Notes under the pieces: generated by a model
Databases searched by the model: none
Seen by the model: only the letters and a program-made list of their open reading frames with translations
What the model was told of the DNA's origin: nothing
Translations under genes and position numbers: made by a program
Assembly: GCA_029261675.1 (NCBI GenBank)
Contig: JAJDBA010000178.1
Location: 1-7,960 of the forward strand
DNA: 7,960 nucleotides
Direction of reading: 5' to 3'
Source: Nitrospinaceae bacterium
GTDB taxonomy: Bacteria; Nitrospinota; Nitrospinia; Nitrospinales; VA-1
In this document: positions 6,584-7,960 of the stretch, one piece after another
Numbering within the stretch: position 1 is the stretch's first letter
Layout: each line of letters begins with the position of its first letter

Positions 6584-7192
6584 TTACGATTGAACTGACT
6601 CCAGTATTTTCTGAGCCTCCATTGCGGTCATCCCTGTAAAATCTTTCTCAAACAAACTCCTATTTTTCTCTAACTTGTTTTTATTCCAATTCCACCAATC
6701 AATATTTTGTAAAACTTTTATCACTTCATTTTCAAATCTATATTTAATTACTTTTGCAGGATTACCCACCGCTATCGCATAAGGAGGTACTGATTTTGTC
6801 ACTACACTTCCAGCTCCAATTACAGCGCCATCACCAATATGAACACCGCTTAACAATATTACTGAATCCCCTATCCAAACGCCATTCCCGATAACAACCT
6901 CACCTTTAGCATGTCCGACGATCTTAACATTTGATGAAAGAACCGTTTTTTGAAAATACTCCTGCATATTTAAATGACCTGTCGAATGATTAGTATCTCT
7001 AACAATCAATCGACCTGCAATGGCACAACAAGAACCTATCCGGCATGTCTGCAAGTGTGATTTAGCGTTAATTCGCGTATACCTCCCTATCTTCACATCC
7101 CCCATGATAATAGATCCATAGGCAATATGCACACCCTTCATTCGGAATTTGGTTATGACATAAACACTTCTCAAGTAAGTTAAAAATCTCAT
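6584..7192 (-). CDS. Hexapeptide-repeat O-acetyltransferase, CatB/XAT-like
   Basis: A 202-residue acyltransferase of the left-handed beta-helix class, expected to acetylate a sugar hydroxyl using acetyl-CoA as a trimer. Imperfect hexapeptide repeats run from about residue 22 to 60 and from 98 to 135 (IGNGVWIGDSVILLSGVHIG, 101-120). They are broken by a loop RDTNHSTGHLNMQEYFQ (65-81) that carries the likely catalytic His69. The repeat coil ends with the typical PPYAIAVGNPAKVIKYRF (136-153). The short alpha-helical tail with DWWNWNKNKLEKN (165-177) is characteristic of CatB-related enzymes. I start at ATG 7192 because GGGAGA (7202-7197) sits four bases upstream. A TTG at 7204 adds four residues but overlaps that site. 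The gene lies 22 bases after the flippase stop. It most likely O-acetylates the surface glycan; which sugar is unknown. Confidence 0.9.
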   Translation of the reverse strand: MRFLTYLRSVYVITKFRMKGVHIAYGSIIMGDVKIGRYTRINAKSHLQTCRIGSCCAIAGRLIVRDTNHSTGHLNMQEYFQKTVLSSNVKIVGHAKGEVVIGNGVWIGDSVILLSGVHIGDGAVIGAGSVVTKSVPPYAIAVGNPAKVIKYRFENEVIKVLQNIDWWNWNKNKLEKNRSLFEKDFTGMTAMEAQKILESVQS

Positions 7193-7196
7193 CAAA

Positions 7197-7202
7197 TCTC
7201 CC
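7197..7202 (-). promoter_or_regulatory. Ribosome-binding site that sets the acyltransferase start
   Basis: GGGAGA on the minus strand is followed by four bases (TTTG) and then ATG at 7192. It is the clearest Shine-Dalgarno in the sugar block and rules against the upstream TTG at 7204. Confidence 0.7.
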
Positions 7203-7214
7203 AAAAAACTTTAA

Positions 7215-7960
7215 TCACCTCTTAGCAAACCAAAAGCTGCTAACAAAAATATTCAAAAATCGTTTACATCCAATATTAAGAATCAGACATATCCATAAAA
7301 AATGACCCAGATATAACAAAGCACTTACTAATGAAAAAGATGCAATCAACTCTATTGCTTCTAAACCCAAGTAGCTCCCGATTAAAATAATGCCTACACG
7401 CGTAATCAGAAACAACATCTGACTTACAAGTAAACCGCCTTGCTTCTCCAAAACCGTGACCACTTGGCTTACACTAGAAACACAAAACTGTAATAATAAC
7501 CAAGGCGCCATGTATTGTGCATAGAGACCTGCCTCTCGCCAGTTATTCCCAAATATTGTTTCAAAAATATCTGGCGCATAAAAAATCGTAATAATAAACG
7601 GAATAACTGAAAGGCTAAGCAAACGGGTAAAAGTAGAAATCACTAAATATTCCAAATCACCTTGGCGCTTAAACTTTACTGCTTCTGCATGGAAAACTTG
7701 ACCTATTGAGTTTCCAATCAACCTCAGTGGAATGTGCATGGTACCGTGGGCCAAAATATATATACCCACTACCTCTGAGGGGAAAACCATTGCAAATAAT
7801 AAAACTGGCAACATGGTGCTACCGGAATTTGCCAGAGAAGACCAAATGGAATATTTTGGAAAACGTCGATACCTTCTCGCACATTGTATAATGCGCTGCC
7901 AACGAATACGTGATAAAAGCTTTGAATCTTGAAGATAGGCCCCACGTACTAGTTCAAACA
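7215..7960 (-). CDS. Wzx-like polysaccharide flippase, C-terminal part (5' end outside window)
   Basis: The frame is open from the TGA at 7217-7215 to the window edge at 7960, giving about 247 residues. This extends well past the internal ATG at 7814, which is not the start. It belongs to the polysaccharide-transporter branch of the MOP superfamily, inner-membrane proteins that flip undecaprenyl-linked sugar units. The evidence is the cytoplasmic block RARRYRRFPKYSIWSSL-like region (residues 28-43 of the fragment, CARRYRRFPKYSIWSS), then LPVLLFAMVFP and IPLRLIGNSIGQVFHAEA-like sequence (the PLRLIGNSIGQVF core). After these come at least four further hydrophobic helices, ending in a basic AKR tail. 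Full members are about 420-480 residues, so roughly half is missing. Being first of the visible genes, it marks the polymer as made by a Wzx-type route. Base composition is AT-rich, with local 60-base stretches below 30% GC. Confidence 0.85.
   Translation of the reverse strand, partial: FELVRGAYLQDSKLLSRIRWQRIIQCARRYRRFPKYSIWSSLANSGSTMLPVLLFAMVFPSEVVGIYILAHGTMHIPLRLIGNSIGQVFHAEAVKFKRQGDLEYLVISTFTRLLSLSVIPFIITIFYAPDIFETIFGNNWREAGLYAQYMAPWLLLQFCVSSVSQVVTVLEKQGGLLVSQMLFLITRVGIILIGSYLGLEAIELIASFSLVSALLYLGHFLWICLILNIGCKRFLNIFVSSFWFAKR

Noticed and set aside
7732..7932. Plus-strand open frames at the right edge and an internal ATG start (7814) for the flippase
   Set aside because: The minus-strand flippase frame continues without a stop to 7960 with family-typical sequence, so the ATG is internal and the plus-strand frames are shadows.
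1..7960. CRISPR array, tRNA or rRNA genes, insertion sequence or transposase
   Set aside because: No regularly spaced repeats, cloverleaf-like sequence, terminal inverted repeats or transposase-like products were seen on either strand.

Overview
The window comes from a Gram-negative bacterium. The evidence is an outer-membrane beta-barrel with a signal peptide, placed beside a LolCDE/MacB-type ABC transporter and a Wzx-type polysaccharide pathway. Base composition is moderate to AT-rich. The sequence gives no safe basis for naming a genus. All nine genes (seven complete, two cut by the window edges) lie on the minus strand, so transcription runs from position 7960 towards position 1. Gaps are at most 29 bases and three junctions overlap or almost touch. 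No terminator or promoter is visible between genes, and no stretch over 300 bases lacks a gene. The simplest reading is one long operon or a continuous part of one.

The first-transcribed part (about 7960-3091) is a surface-polysaccharide block. In order it holds the C-terminal half of a Wzx-like flippase, a left-handed beta-helix O-acyltransferase, a sulfotransferase-like protein, a polysaccharide deacetylase-like protein with a long N-terminal domain, and a GT-B (family 4) glycosyltransferase. Together they suggest a lipid-linked glycan that is extended, decorated (acetyl, possibly sulfate, possibly trimmed acetyl) and flipped across the inner membrane. Upstream glycosyltransferases and the polymerase would lie outside the window.

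The last-transcribed part (about 3089-1) is a transport block. It holds an outer-membrane barrel, an ABC ATPase, an FtsX/LolC-type permease, and the first 19 codons of what looks like a second permease. These are tightly coupled by a one-base gap, a TAATG overlap and an ATGA overlap. The barrel starts one base after the glycosyltransferase stop, so the transport block is physically tied to the sugar block.

The points most worth a second look are the fusion of a barrel/FtsX-type ABC export module to a glycan cluster, an apparent Arg-to-Gly change at the 3'-phosphate-binding site of the sulfotransferase, and a hairpin that would hide the ribosome-binding site of the second permease. Two genes have no available ATG start and must use TTG.
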